Positions 16,843 through 26,145 of a DNA stretch of 64,000 nucleotides are shown one piece after another. The stretch is from the NCBI GenBank assembly GCA_902771725.1, contig CACXXT010000021.1, positions 4,684-68,683 of the forward strand, read 5' to 3'. A model generated the notes under the pieces. The model did not search any database. It was not told the DNA's origin and saw only the letters and a list, made by a program, of their open reading frames with translations. The position numbers were made by a program, and so were the translations under genes. The stretch's first letter is position 1. Each line of letters opens with the position of its first letter. The stretch comes from an uncultured Bacteroidales bacterium (GTDB lineage: Bacteria; Bacteroidota; Bacteroidia; Bacteroidales; Bacteroidaceae).

Positions 16843-17427
16843 TCAGTTTTCTTTCTTTATGAATCGACGGACGAAGTCTGCCAGTTGTGGCTGCAGTTCC
16901 CGGCCGTCGTTGACAATGATGTAGTCTGCCGCCTGTAGCAAGGTCTGCTGCTCAGCCTGCTGTGCCATGCGCCGGCGTACCTGCTCCTCCCCCGCCCCGT
17001 CGCGCAACATAGCTCGCTGAAGACGCAACTCCTCGGGGGCTGTGACCACGAGCAGGCAGTCCACGACATCCTGAAAGCCTGCCTCCACAAGGATGGCACT
17101 CTCCAGAGCCACATCACACGAACATACCTGAGCCCAGCGGAGGAAATCCGCTTTGACTGCCGGATGGACAATGGCATTCACTTTCGCAGCATGCTCTGCC
17201 GAAGCAAAAAGATAGCGTGCCACGACGGGTTTGCAGAGTTCGCCATCGGGCGTGTAAGCGTCCTCGCCCAACAAATGAATCAGAGCCTCACGCACATCGT
17301 GGGATGCCACCATCAGGCGACGTGCCTCACGATCACTATCATAGACAGGGATGCCAAACTGCTCAGACAGCTGGCGAGCCACATAGCTCTTGCCGCTGCC
17401 AATCCCTCCGGTGATGCCAATCCTCAT
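16843..17427 (-). CDS. coaE: Dephospho-CoA kinase
   Basis: 194-residue P-loop kinase that performs the last step of coenzyme A synthesis, phosphorylating dephospho-CoA at the 3'-OH of ribose. The Walker A motif GGIGSGKSY is at about 6-14, followed by the family's VYDSDREAR (about 28-36) and the lid-domain region with RLQRAMLRDGAGEEQVRRRMAQQ. Normal length. Its start overlaps the stop of the YbbR-domain gene by 4 nt (ATGA). Confidence 0.94.
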   Translation of the reverse strand: MRIGITGGIGSGKSYVARQLSEQFGIPVYDSDREARRLMVASHDVREALIHLLGEDAYTPDGELCKPVVARYLFASAEHAAKVNAIVHPAVKADFLRWAQVCSCDVALESAILVEAGFQDVVDCLLVVTAPEELRLQRAMLRDGAGEEQVRRRMAQQAEQQTLLQAADYIIVNDGRELQPQLADFVRRFIKKEN

Positions 17428-18446
17428 TCGTCTGCCTCCTCCGATTCTTCGGTTTCTTCCACCTGTTCGATGAGGAACTGCACGACCTCAGGATTGATTC
17501 GCACCTGCGAGACACCCTCTGGAACAGAGCGGAGTTGCAGGCGGAAAGTGGAATCCGGACGTGAAATCAGTTCTTCATACGTTGCCGTGAGCACAAAGTT
17601 TTCTTTCGTGAAACGTCCGAAATCCCGGGAACCCACGCGGAAAGTAATGGTCGCCGAGGTCGGGAATGTGCGCAGGGCATAGCCCGCAGGGAAATTGGTG
17701 CCAATGATAGGCACACTCACGCTTTTCTCGGAATACACATCCACTTCTGCTGTCAAGGTCACCTCCTCAGGCATCAGCTTGACCCCTTTCATGGGAGCCA
17801 GCGGTATCTGACGCGTGGTGCTCTTGCGCAGGTCTGTCAGGGTGGTGGCTACCGTGTTGACGACATTCAGCGAATCCAGGAAATGCTCCTCTGCCCAGAC
17901 GGTGACAGAATCTGGCTCAATCGTCATCGTGGCGAGGTAGGACAAGGCATCGGTCTCCACCCTACCAATAAATTCCACGGGAACGCGTTTGCTCACACCT
18001 CGGGTATAATAATACTCCAGCGTGTCGGGCCGGATGGTGACAATGCGCGTATTGGCATCCAATGACGAGGCCAGTAATTTCTGCACATCTGAATGGGGCA
18101 GGACAACATGGCCATAGGAGTTGCCACGGTCATATTGTGCGAAGTCTATCGTCAACTTGCGCCGCCGGAATTGAGCATAGTAGCGGATGAGCGAGGTGCC
18201 CTTGTCCCGAACGGTGATGTGCATGGGCGAAGGCAGTTCGGAAGTAACCACGGTGCCCTCGGGCACATGCTCCAGCACGAGGTCATACTCCAGCTCCAAC
18301 TCACTGGTTTCGTTCAGCGCCTGCGTGAGCCAGAAGGCTGCGGAGAGCAGGACAAAAAATGCAAAGACCAGTGCCTCCCGACTCATCTTACTGAGCAGGA
18401 AAGTCCTTGTGGCCTCGACGAAACGCTTGAGGTTAGGAGCCTCCAT
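17424..18446 (-). CDS. YbbR-like domain protein (CdaR-type)
   Basis: 340 residues. One N-terminal membrane helix (about 24-44, ALVFAFFVLLSAAFWLTQAL) is followed by a periplasmic part with repeated YbbR-like beta modules, for example VPEGTVVTSELPSPMHITVRDKG and KGVKLMPEEVTLTAEVDVYSE. The C-terminus is a Glu-rich tail. In Firmicutes, YbbR/CdaR controls the cyclic-di-AMP cyclase CdaA; in Bacteroidetes the gene sits with yajC and coaE and its role is not settled. It overlaps coaE by 4 nt and follows yajC by 7 nt. Confidence 0.85.
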   Translation of the reverse strand: MEAPNLKRFVEATRTFLLSKMSREALVFAFFVLLSAAFWLTQALNETSELELEYDLVLEHVPEGTVVTSELPSPMHITVRDKGTSLIRYYAQFRRRKLTIDFAQYDRGNSYGHVVLPHSDVQKLLASSLDANTRIVTIRPDTLEYYYTRGVSKRVPVEFIGRVETDALSYLATMTIEPDSVTVWAEEHFLDSLNVVNTVATTLTDLRKSTTRQIPLAPMKGVKLMPEEVTLTAEVDVYSEKSVSVPIIGTNFPAGYALRTFPTSATITFRVGSRDFGRFTKENFVLTATYEELISRPDSTFRLQLRSVPEGVSQVRINPEVVQFLIEQVEETEESEEADE

Positions 18447-18453
18447 GAAGGAT

Positions 18454-18780
18454 TTACTTTGCGTAGTTCTCGTTGGAGCCTACGGCAGAAGCGAAGACAG
18501 AGTTGCGGTCTACACGAAGGCGGACGCCATTGGCGACTTCCACGATCAGGATGTTGTTCACCGTGTCAATCTCACGAACAACGCCATAAATGCCACCGGC
18601 GGTGACAATCTCCTGACCTTTTTCTATGGCATTGCGGAAATTCTGGATTTCCTTCTGCTTCTTCTGCTGGGGGCGAATCATGAAGAAATACATGATGGCG
18701 AACATAGCCACGAGCATCAGAATCATGCCCAGACCGCCATCGCCTTGAGAGGCTTGGAGGAGAATCATTAGTGTTTGCAT
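18454..18780 (-). CDS. yajC: Preprotein translocase subunit YajC
   Basis: 108-residue inner-membrane accessory of SecDF. A single transmembrane helix at about 20-36 (LGMILMLVAMFAIMYFFMI) is followed by the signature RPQQKKQKEIQNFRNAIEKGQEIVTAGGIYG and a small C-terminal domain with a typical IVEVANGVRLRVDRNSV block. It lies between nusB and the YbbR-domain gene on the same strand. Confidence 0.94.
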   Translation of the reverse strand: MQTLMILLQASQGDGGLGMILMLVAMFAIMYFFMIRPQQKKQKEIQNFRNAIEKGQEIVTAGGIYGVVREIDTVNNILIVEVANGVRLRVDRNSVFASAVGSNENYAK

Positions 18781-18810
18781 AGGGATAAATATTAATGTAT
18801 AAATGTTATT

Positions 18811-19806
18811 TTATTCTTCATTCTCGTTTTCATCGTTCTCATCATCCGTCTTACCGGTGGAATCATGAGCTTCGGGCATCATCTTCTTTATCTTGCCCTC
18901 GTCCACCAGCCGATGTGCAATGGCATCGAGCATACCATTGACATAACGTCCGCTCTGAGGAGTGGAATACATCTTTGCGATTTCCACATATTCATTGATA
19001 CTGACCGAGATAGGAATATTGGGGAACGTGCATATTTCAGCAAGAGCAGTCTGAAGGACAATCAGATCCATGAGTGCCAGTCGATTCAGGTCCCAGTTAT
19101 GCAACATCTGGGAAATCATCATCCTGTAGTTCTCGGCACCAAGCAGCGATGCGCGGAACAGTCGTGTGGCGAATTCGCGATCCTCTTCGTCCTTGAACTC
19201 AGGCATCAGTTGCTGGCGCGAACCAGCCTTGGGATCAAAACGCTTGATGGTCTTCAGCACAAAGGTGTCTACGATGAAGCGGTCGTCGTTCCAGTAGAGG
19301 CTCTTTTCCTCCAGGATCTGGTCGAGGTCCTCATTCTCCACGAACACCGTCCTGTAGAGTCTGCGCCAGAAGTCGCGGTCTTCTTCATAAGTCGTTTCGC
19401 GATCATCAGCCATCCAATCCTTGTAGACGTCCGATTCTATGACCTGCTTGTAGAGGCGGCGTACGAAGTCCTCCTCGTCCGACCAGGTTTTCTTCTGATC
19501 CTCCGTGAACTCCAGAAGCTGGTGATTCGTCTGCAGCTGGGCCATAAATCGGTTTTCGATGAACTTGGTGCTTGGCGGCAGCCCCTCGCCCAGTCGGCGT
19601 TGGCGACTCTGAGCCGTTTCCACACTCCGCTCGGCAATCCGGTTGACCGCCACCATCAACGATAACATATAAAGGTATAAGTCGTATGCTTTAGAAAGAC
19701 TAAAAGCCAATTCCTTCTCTGCGGTATCAAGTTTACTGTTCCCATTCTGATAATGGGCATAAGTGAGTTGGACTACTTTTAATCTGATGAGTTCTCTATT
19801 TACCAT
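18811..19806 (-). CDS. nusB: Transcription antitermination factor NusB, long Bacteroidetes form
   Basis: 331-residue NusB, which with NusE (S10) binds boxA of rRNA leader transcripts. The conserved NusB fold lies in the C-terminal part, about 205-305: EFATRLFRASLLGAENYRM, NWDLNRLALMDLIVLQTALAEI and PISVSINEYVEIAKMYSTPQSGRYVNGMLDAI. The N-terminal 200 residues are the extension seen in Bacteroidetes NusB, against about 140 residues in E. coli. The acidic tail after residue 310 is low-complexity. First gene of the nusB-yajC-ybbR-coaE-DUF5606 run. A minus-strand TACTTTTG at 19850-19857 lies 44 nt upstream. Confidence 0.92.
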   Translation of the reverse strand: MVNRELIRLKVVQLTYAHYQNGNSKLDTAEKELAFSLSKAYDLYLYMLSLMVAVNRIAERSVETAQSRQRRLGEGLPPSTKFIENRFMAQLQTNHQLLEFTEDQKKTWSDEEDFVRRLYKQVIESDVYKDWMADDRETTYEEDRDFWRRLYRTVFVENEDLDQILEEKSLYWNDDRFIVDTFVLKTIKRFDPKAGSRQQLMPEFKDEEDREFATRLFRASLLGAENYRMMISQMLHNWDLNRLALMDLIVLQTALAEICTFPNIPISVSINEYVEIAKMYSTPQSGRYVNGMLDAIAHRLVDEGKIKKMMPEAHDSTGKTDDENDENENEE

Positions 19807-19849
19807 AACTTTTTTAGTTTCTCTAACGCTATATTTTCGTTTTCGAGTG

Positions 19850-19857
19850 CAAAAGTA
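19850..19857 (-). promoter_or_regulatory. -7 box of the nusB operon
   Basis: TACTTTTG on the minus strand, which fits TAnnTTTG, 44 nt before the nusB start. Confidence 0.55.
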
Positions 19858-19931
19858 GTCATTTTAGGGGAAAAAGTCGCTCTTTTGATAAAGTTTTTCA
19901 TCTTTTTTTAGGACGTTCGCCCAATTATACC

Positions 19932-19939
19932 TATTTTTG
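19932..19939 (+). promoter_or_regulatory. -7 box of the PUR-domain gene
   Basis: TATTTTTG, which fits TAnnTTTG, 36 nt before the ATG at 19976. Confidence 0.5.
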
Positions 19940-19975
19940 TCAATCAAAAGATGATTTAAACCCAAGGAAAGACAA

Positions 19976-20317
19976 ATGAAAGAGCATTTTTCTCACCCAG
20001 GAAGTCCTGAGAAGGACATCCTCTTCTCCCGCGCTATCAAGGCGGGCAAACGCATTTATTACATTGACGTGAAGCAGAACAGCCGCAACGAGATGTACCT
20101 CTCGCTGACCGAGAGCAAGAAGATTGTCAGCGGCGATGCCGAGATGCCACAGTTCAGCTACGAGAAACACAAGATCTTCATCTATCCGGAAGACTTTGAG
20201 AAATTCTCAGGTGCCATCGCAGATGCCATGAAATACATCTTCGAACAACAAGGGCACATCGAACAAAGACCTGAACAGCCCAATGCCGAAATCAAGCTCG
20301 ACGAAATTGAATTCTGA
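19976..20317 (+). CDS. PUR-domain (DUF3276) DNA/RNA-binding protein
   Basis: 113-residue protein of the bacterial PUR-alpha-like family. The core reads ILFSRAIKAGKRIYYIDVKQ, NEMYLSLTESKK and KHKIFIYPEDFEKFSGAIADAMKYI: a beta-beta-beta-beta-alpha PUR repeat that binds single-stranded nucleic acid and dimerises. A purine-rich AAGGAAAG just upstream of the ATG may act as ribosome-binding site. It is divergent from nusB and ends at its own strong terminator. Confidence 0.9.
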   Translation: MKEHFSHPGSPEKDILFSRAIKAGKRIYYIDVKQNSRNEMYLSLTESKKIVSGDAEMPQFSYEKHKIFIYPEDFEKFSGAIADAMKYIFEQQGHIEQRPEQPNAEIKLDEIEF

Positions 20318-20335
20318 CTAAGCTTAGAACAAAAG

Positions 20336-20372
20336 TAGGGGGCAGACCTAAATTTGGTCTGCCCCCTATTTC
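20336..20372. terminator. Bidirectional terminator after the PUR-domain gene
   Basis: Perfect 13-bp stem TAGGGGGCAGACC (20336-20348) / GGTCTGCCCCCTA (20356-20368) with short T tracts; shared with the convergent lipoprotein gene. Confidence 0.8.
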
Positions 20373-20389
20373 GTTTAAGGGAGAAGTGG

Positions 20390-21262
20390 TTAGCGAATCA
20401 GGCGGAAGATAACTTCGACATCCCATTTTTCGCCATTGTCTTGCTCAATGGTGCTCTTCAGAGATAGCCAGCACTCACCTTTGTAGACGCCAGTCTTGTA
20501 GACCTGAATGTGAGCGTTGCCCTCATTGAGGAATTGATTGTCCTTAGCATCTTCGTTCTTCCATTCGAACTTCAGGTCGCCAGCAGCTGCTGATGAAGCA
20601 AAACGCCAGTCGGCCTTGTAGTTCTTGCCACTAGTAAACAGCACGCCGAACTCACCGACACCTTGGAACGTAACCTTCTCCACGACATAGCCTTCAGAGA
20701 AATCTTCCTTGATGTGACAGTTTTCTTTCTCAGCACGTGCCTTCAGAGCTTGGAAATCAATACCTTTGAGTTCATCTGTTACAGTGCCCTTGGTACCTTG
20801 TTTGTGCAGGTTCAAGGTTGTCATGAAGGGTTTCCAGTCGCCAATGAAATCCGGGCGGTTGGCAGAAGGAGTCGACTTGCTGGCTGTGATGGTCACAGTT
20901 TCACCATTTGTGGTAATTGTAACCTCCACAGAATTCGTGCCATTGCTGACGGTGAATTTCCAGGTTTGGCCACCTGAACTTACGGTGTAGACACCACCCT
21001 CCTCAGTATAAGTGCCAACAACGTATTCCACAGTTCCGTCTGCAGACGTCTGCTCTATGATAGCAGTGGTACCTTCACCGAAAGAAACGCTCTTGATAGG
21101 AGTCTGCTGAGAGCTGAAAGTGTACTTCGCAGCCTTATCCTGATTCACAGGTACGGGAAACTCATAAGGTGCTTCTTCATCCTTGTCGTCGCTTCCACAA
21201 GCGACAAAACTGAGAGGCAGAGCTACTGCCATCAGCGCTAAAAAGAATTTGTTGTATTTCAT
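20390..21262 (-). CDS. Hypothetical lipoprotein
   Basis: 290 residues, not a family I recognise. The signal peptide ends with a clear lipobox SFVACGSDDKDEE, and the acidic residues after the cysteine fit a Bacteroidetes surface-export signal. Residues about 45-130 are beta-rich with Thr/Ser/Val strands (two similar halves around YTFSSQQTPIKSV and KFTVSNGTNSVEVTI). Residues 140-290 may form a second beta domain with lipocalin-like spacing (GDWKPF, GVGEFGVLFTSGKNYKADW, KGECWLSL). It follows the outer-membrane barrel gene by 42 nt on the same strand, so the pair may act together at the outer membrane. Confidence 0.75.
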   Translation of the reverse strand: MKYNKFFLALMAVALPLSFVACGSDDKDEEAPYEFPVPVNQDKAAKYTFSSQQTPIKSVSFGEGTTAIIEQTSADGTVEYVVGTYTEEGGVYTVSSGGQTWKFTVSNGTNSVEVTITTNGETVTITASKSTPSANRPDFIGDWKPFMTTLNLHKQGTKGTVTDELKGIDFQALKARAEKENCHIKEDFSEGYVVEKVTFQGVGEFGVLFTSGKNYKADWRFASSAAAGDLKFEWKNEDAKDNQFLNEGNAHIQVYKTGVYKGECWLSLKSTIEQDNGEKWDVEVIFRLIR

Positions 21263-21304
21263 TGTTTTATTAATAAAAAAAAGTTGAGCTATTGGAATTG
21301 TTAA

Positions 21305-22096
21305 TTAGAAGAAACGTCCAGTCAGACGGATATTCAGTACGGGCCACACCTTCACTTTGTGGATAATCTTCAAAGCATCCTCCACATCATCGTGGAAGCT
21401 TTCGCCGAAGTCAAAATCATCGGCCTCAAGCTCCGTCCACTGATACAATTTACCTGCCTGAGTCGTAGCCTGTGCATAACCTTCCAGTCGAGGTGTTCCA
21501 TGGAATTGCACTCCAAGATCAAAGGCAACATTGATACGCTTCTTGGGAATAGCGCGACCGAAACCTATGCCCAGATAAGGCTTCACGGAATTGGTTTTCA
21601 GACGAAGGTCTATGGCACCAGAATCATCGGGACGGACTGTCCACTGAGCACCATCAATCATCTTGGCTATACCGCCGCCAATGGGGGAAATAGGATCTTC
21701 GATGAAGCTGGCAGTAAGAATGTTACTCGTACCCATGAACAGACCTGCAGTTACATGGAAAGAGTTCTTCAGACCAAAGGGGTAAGCATCGAATAATATC
21801 TTACCATCAATCTTATTCAGCTTAGCCTCCACAGAACCATGACCTTGGATGCCGTTGCGGGTGTACTTGACATCGTCCTTTGTGTACTTGATACGAGGGA
21901 AGAAGCTCACGCCCGCACGCACACTAACATAAGGTGTTATGGGAGCGGCCACATCAATACCGATACCATCGGTGCCGACGGAGATGCTACCACCAAGGTG
22001 GGTGAAGAGATAGTCGTCAGATTCGGACTCATCCTGAGCCTTTGCGCCAACAGATAGCAACAGGAGTGTTGCAAAGAGGGAAATCGTCTTTTTCAT
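21305..22096 (-). CDS. Outer-membrane beta-barrel protein
   Basis: 263 residues with a signal peptide MKKTISLFATLLLLSVGAKAQ. The rest alternates polar and hydrophobic residues in strands (GGSISVGTDGIGIDVAAPITPYVSVRAGVSF, FHVTAGLFMGTSNI, PYLGIGFGR, AFDLGVQFHG) and ends in the aromatic strand NIRLTGRFF, typical of barrel proteins folded by BamA. The open frame begins three codons earlier (MYL), but MKKT starts the signal peptide. A minus-strand TATCTTTG at 22135-22142 is the likely -7 box. Substrate or ligand unknown. Confidence 0.8.
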   Translation of the reverse strand: MKKTISLFATLLLLSVGAKAQDESESDDYLFTHLGGSISVGTDGIGIDVAAPITPYVSVRAGVSFFPRIKYTKDDVKYTRNGIQGHGSVEAKLNKIDGKILFDAYPFGLKNSFHVTAGLFMGTSNILTASFIEDPISPIGGGIAKMIDGAQWTVRPDDSGAIDLRLKTNSVKPYLGIGFGRAIPKKRINVAFDLGVQFHGTPRLEGYAQATTQAGKLYQWTELEADDFDFGESFHDDVEDALKIIHKVKVWPVLNIRLTGRFF

Positions 22097-22134
22097 AAGA
22101 TACACGGTTTAAGTAATAATTACTAATTTTGCCG

Positions 22135-22142
22135 CAAAGATA
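22135..22142 (-). promoter_or_regulatory. -7 box of the outer-membrane barrel gene
   Basis: TATCTTTG on the minus strand, 39 nt before the start at 22096. Confidence 0.6.
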
Positions 22143-22283
22143 AACAGAAATTGGTAATCAAACAAGTTTTTGACAAAAATTCCACTTTTAAGGTCTATTT
22201 TTGACGAGAAAAAGGCAGTCTTTCCCCAAAAAATGAGCTCCAAACGAACCAAAAGGCGCTGCGCAGACATTTTTCTTCGCGTC

Positions 22284-22317
22284 TTTTCGTCTTTTCGAAG
22301 CTTTTTCCGTATCTTTG
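22284..22317 (+). promoter_or_regulatory. Promoter of purL
   Basis: TTTTCG at 22284-22289 as a weak -33 element, 20 nt spacing, and TATCTTTG at 22310-22317; the ATG lies at 22351. Confidence 0.55.
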
Positions 22318-22350
22318 CACCGCAAAACAAGAAAATAACACTTTACCATC

Positions 22351-25300
22351 ATGGCAATCTTCTTTTTCCGCACCTCTGGACTGAGCGTCATCGCCACTCA
22401 AGTGGATCATCAGCTCACCCAAGATGAAATCGACAAACTCTGCTGGCTCTATGACGGAGCAACACTCATCGACACTCCCACTCTCGAAGGAAACTTCGTG
22501 GGACCGCGTCGCGAAATGATCACTCCATGGAGCACCAACGCCGTAGAGATAACCCAAAACATGGCACTCTGCGGCATCTCCCGTATCGAGGAATACTTCG
22601 GCGTAGACAGCGACGAACCGGACTACGACCCTATGCTCCAACGCCTCTACAAAGGATTGGACCAAGACATCTTCACGGTGAATATCCAGCCCGCTCCCAT
22701 CCAGATTATCGAGAATCTGGAAGAGTACAACGAACAGGAAGGCCTGGCTCTCTCGCCTGAGGAAATCGAGTACCTCCACAAGGTCGAGGGACAGCTTGGG
22801 CGCAAACTGACCGACTCAGAGGTCTTCGGCTTTGCACAAATCAACAGCGAACATTGCCGCCACAAGATTTTCGGAGGCACATTCATCATCGATGGACAGG
22901 AAATGCCCAGCAGTCTTTTTGCCATGATCAAGAAGACCACGCAAGAGAATCCGCATCACATCATTTCTGCCTACAAGGACAACGTGGCTTTCGCCGAAGG
23001 ACCCGTCGTAGAGCAATTCGCACCTGCTGACCAATCCACCAGCGACTATTTCATCATCAAGAATATCGAGAGTGTCATCAGTATCAAGGCCGAGACTCAC
23101 AACTTCCCAACCACCGTGGAGCCCTTCAACGGTGCCAGCACTGGCACGGGCGGCGAGATTCGCGACCGTATGGGCGGCGGAACCGGTTCCTGGCCCATCG
23201 CAGGAACGGCTGTTTACATGACCAGCTATCCCCGCAATGACGAAAGCCGTGAGTGGGAACGTCTGCTGCCCGTACGCCAATGGCTCTACCAGACGCCCGA
23301 GCAAATCCTCATCAAAGCCTCCAACGGCGCCAGCGATTTCGGCAACAAGTTCGGTCAGCCACTTATCACCGGTTCTGTCCTCACTTTCGAGCACGAAGAA
23401 AATGGTGAGCAGTACGGCTACGACAAAGTCATCATGCTCGCCGGTGGCGTAGGCTACGGCACCAAGCGCGACTGCCTGAAGGGCACTCCCCAGAAGGGGA
23501 ATAAGATTGTCGTCGTCGGCGGTGACAACTACCGTATCGGACTCGGAGGAGGTTCGGTTTCCAGTGTAGACACCGGTCGCTACAGCAGCGGCATTGAGCT
23601 CAATGCCGTCCAGCGTGCCAACCCCGAGATGCAGAAACGCGCCTACAACCTTGTTCGTGCCTTGTGCGAAGAAGAAGTCAATCCCGTCGTGAGCATTCAT
23701 GACCACGGCTCGGCCGGACACGTCAACTGCCTCAGCGAGCTCGTGGAAGAGTGTGGCGGACTGATCGATATGACCAAACTGCCCATCGGCGACCCCACCC
23801 TCTCCTCCAAGGAAATCATTGCCAACGAGAGTCAGGAACGCATGGGACTGCTCATTCAGGAAGAACACCTCGACCACGTACGTGCCATTGCCGAACGCGA
23901 GCGTGCTCCGCTTTATGTCGTCGGCGAGACTACGGGTGATGCCCATTTCGCCTTCGAACAGGGAGACGGCGTCCGTCCCTTCGACCTCGATGTTGCTCAG
24001 ATGTTCGGTCACTCACCCAAGACGGTGATGGTGGACGAGACGGTGGAAAGGCACTATGCATCGGTTGAGAGCATTGAGTTGAAAGATGAGGGAATGCTCA
24101 ACCGTGCTCTTTCAAAGGTACTCTCGCTCGAAGCCGTAGCTTGCAAGGACTGGCTGACGAACAAGGTAGACCGCAGCGTCACCGGCAAGGTCGCCCGCCA
24201 ACAGTGTCAGGGCCAGATTCAGCTTCCACTCTCGGACTGTGGTGTTGTTGCCCTTGACTATCGTGGCCGCAAAGGTATCGCCACAGCACTCGGCCACGCG
24301 CCCCAGGCAGGTCTTGCCGACCCAGCAGCAGGTTCGGTCCTCTCGGTAGCAGAAAGCCTGACCAACCTCGTCTGGGCTCCGCTCAGCGAAGGTCTCGACA
24401 GCGTCAGCCTCAGTGCCAACTGGATGTGGCCTTGCCGCTCACAGAAAGGTGAGGACGCACGCCTCTACCGCGCTGTCGAAGCCCTCTCTGACTTCTGTTG
24501 CGCTCTGGAAATCAACGTTCCTACCGGTAAGGACAGTCTGTCCATGACACAAAAATATCCCGATGGCACCAAGGTTATCGCACCGGGAACCGTCATCGTT
24601 TCCTCTGGAGGTGAGGTCAGCGACATCCGCAAGGTCGTCAGCCCCGTGCTGGCAGATGAGCCGAAGTCTGCCCTCTACCACATTGACTTCTCATTCGATG
24701 AATTGCGCCTTGGCGGCAGCGCCTTTGCACAAGCCCACGGCAAGGTCGGTTCCGACGTGCCCACCTGCACCAACCCCGAATATTTCCGCGACGCCTTTGA
24801 TGCCGTGCAGGAATGTGTGCGCAAAGGACTGCTACTTGCCGGTCACGATATCAGTGCCGGCGGTCTGATTACCTGTCTCCTGGAAATGTGCTTCGCCAAC
24901 ACTCATGGTGGTATGAAGATCAACCTCGTCAACTTTGAAACCAATGACATCCTGAAGATCCTCTTTGCCGAGAATCCGGGAGTGGTTGTTCAGGTCAGCA
25001 CCAAGAACGAAGCAGAGTTCAAAGAACTCATGGACGAAGCTGGTGTTGGTTATATTTATATAGGAACACCCGCGCGCGAAAGGAACCTGCGCATCCGCAA
25101 GGGTGACTTCGAGGAAACGTTGGATATCGACCAGCTGCGCGACATCTGGTACCGTCCCTCCTACCTCCTCGATCGTCGTCAGAGCATGAATGGCTGTGCC
25201 GAAGCCCGCTTCGAGAACTACAAACACCAGCCTCTTCAAATCCAGCTCCCCAAGCACTTCACCGGCAAACTCAGCCAATATAGCCTCAACCCCGACCGTT

Positions 25301-26130
25301 GGAAGTCCTCGGCCGGTTCAGTTCCTGGCGGTTCGTCCGCCAAGTCCGCCCCCCACGCAGCCATCATCCGCGAGAAAGGCACTAATGGTGAGCGCGAAAT
25401 GGCCTACTGCCTATACCTTGCCGGTTTCGAGGTGAAGGATGTCATGATGACCGACCTCATCACCGGCCGCGAGACCCTGGATGACATCCAGATGATCGTC
25501 TTCTGCGGCGGTTTCTCGAACTCCGACGTACTCGGCTCTGCCAAGGGCTGGGCGGGCGCCTTCCTCTATAATCCCAAGGCCAAGGCTGCCCTCGACCGCT
25601 TCTATGCACGTCCCGACACGCTCTCGCTCGGCATCTGTAATGGTTGCCAGCTGATGGTGGAACTGAACCTGCTCGGCCTGACCGGTGAGGAGAAGATGAA
25701 GCACAACGACAGCCACAAGTTCGAGTCCGCTTACCTCGGCCTGACGATACCCGAGAACAAGAGTGTCCTCTTCGGCTCCCTTTCCGGCAGCAAGCTCGGT
25801 ATCTGGGTTGCCCACGGCGAAGGCAAGTTCCACCTGCCGCAGCCCGAGAGCGCCTACAACGTCGTTGCCAAGTACTGCTACGACCAATATCCTGCCAACC
25901 CCAACGGTTCGGACTACTCCGTAGCCGGTCTCTGCTCCGCCGACGGTCGCCATCTGGCCATGATGCCTCACCTCGAACGTGCCATCTTCCCCTGGCAGTG
26001 CGCCTGGTACCCCGCCGACCGCCGTATGGATGAAGTCACACCGTGGATTGAAGCTTTCGTGAATGCACGTAAATGGTGCGAGAAGGCCAGCCTCTCCCCC
26101 AACCCCTCCCCTGTTAGGGAGGGGAGATAA
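22351..26130 (+). CDS. purL: Phosphoribosylformylglycinamidine synthase, large form
   Basis: 1259-residue single-chain FGAM synthase for step 4 of purine synthesis: FGAR + ATP + glutamine to FGAM. The FGAM-synthase domains span about 150-950 (motifs INSEHCRHKIFGG, KAETHNFPTTVEPFNGASTGTGGEIRD, HDHGSAGHVNC, DISAGGLITCLLEM). The C-terminal class I glutaminase domain (about 990-1250) has its nucleophile in LGICNGCQLMVEL, with His/Glu later (NPNGSDYSVAGLC). After the natural end near VNARKWCEK, the last residues, ASLSPNPSPVREGR, and the stop are supplied by a palindromic repeat (26092-26126). It is followed by the first chromate transporter gene. Confidence 0.96.
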   Translation: MAIFFFRTSGLSVIATQVDHQLTQDEIDKLCWLYDGATLIDTPTLEGNFVGPRREMITPWSTNAVEITQNMALCGISRIEEYFGVDSDEPDYDPMLQRLYKGLDQDIFTVNIQPAPIQIIENLEEYNEQEGLALSPEEIEYLHKVEGQLGRKLTDSEVFGFAQINSEHCRHKIFGGTFIIDGQEMPSSLFAMIKKTTQENPHHIISAYKDNVAFAEGPVVEQFAPADQSTSDYFIIKNIESVISIKAETHNFPTTVEPFNGASTGTGGEIRDRMGGGTGSWPIAGTAVYMTSYPRNDESREWERLLPVRQWLYQTPEQILIKASNGASDFGNKFGQPLITGSVLTFEHEENGEQYGYDKVIMLAGGVGYGTKRDCLKGTPQKGNKIVVVGGDNYRIGLGGGSVSSVDTGRYSSGIELNAVQRANPEMQKRAYNLVRALCEEEVNPVVSIHDHGSAGHVNCLSELVEECGGLIDMTKLPIGDPTLSSKEIIANESQERMGLLIQEEHLDHVRAIAERERAPLYVVGETTGDAHFAFEQGDGVRPFDLDVAQMFGHSPKTVMVDETVERHYASVESIELKDEGMLNRALSKVLSLEAVACKDWLTNKVDRSVTGKVARQQCQGQIQLPLSDCGVVALDYRGRKGIATALGHAPQAGLADPAAGSVLSVAESLTNLVWAPLSEGLDSVSLSANWMWPCRSQKGEDARLYRAVEALSDFCCALEINVPTGKDSLSMTQKYPDGTKVIAPGTVIVSSGGEVSDIRKVVSPVLADEPKSALYHIDFSFDELRLGGSAFAQAHGKVGSDVPTCTNPEYFRDAFDAVQECVRKGLLLAGHDISAGGLITCLLEMCFANTHGGMKINLVNFETNDILKILFAENPGVVVQVSTKNEAEFKELMDEAGVGYIYIGTPARERNLRIRKGDFEETLDIDQLRDIWYRPSYLLDRRQSMNGCAEARFENYKHQPLQIQLPKHFTGKLSQYSLNPDRWKSSAGSVPGGSSAKSAPHAAIIREKGTNGEREMAYCLYLAGFEVKDVMMTDLITGRETLDDIQMIVFCGGFSNSDVLGSAKGWAGAFLYNPKAKAALDRFYARPDTLSLGICNGCQLMVELNLLGLTGEEKMKHNDSHKFESAYLGLTIPENKSVLFGSLSGSKLGIWVAHGEGKFHLPQPESAYNVVAKYCYDQYPANPNGSDYSVAGLCSADGRHLAMMPHLERAIFPWQCAWYPADRRMDEVTPWIEAFVNARKWCEKASLSPNPSPVREGR
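26092..26126 (+). repeat. Palindromic repeat, left copy of the purL-chrA pair
   Basis: CTCTCCCCCAACC followed by CCTCCCCTGTTAGGGAGGGG. It is a diverged copy of the family found at 40969, 41480, 55915 and 56290. It contains a hairpin CTCCC(TGTTA)GGGAG and encodes the C-terminus of PurL in frame. Confidence 0.8.
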
Positions 26131-26145
26131 GCAATCTTCCTACGA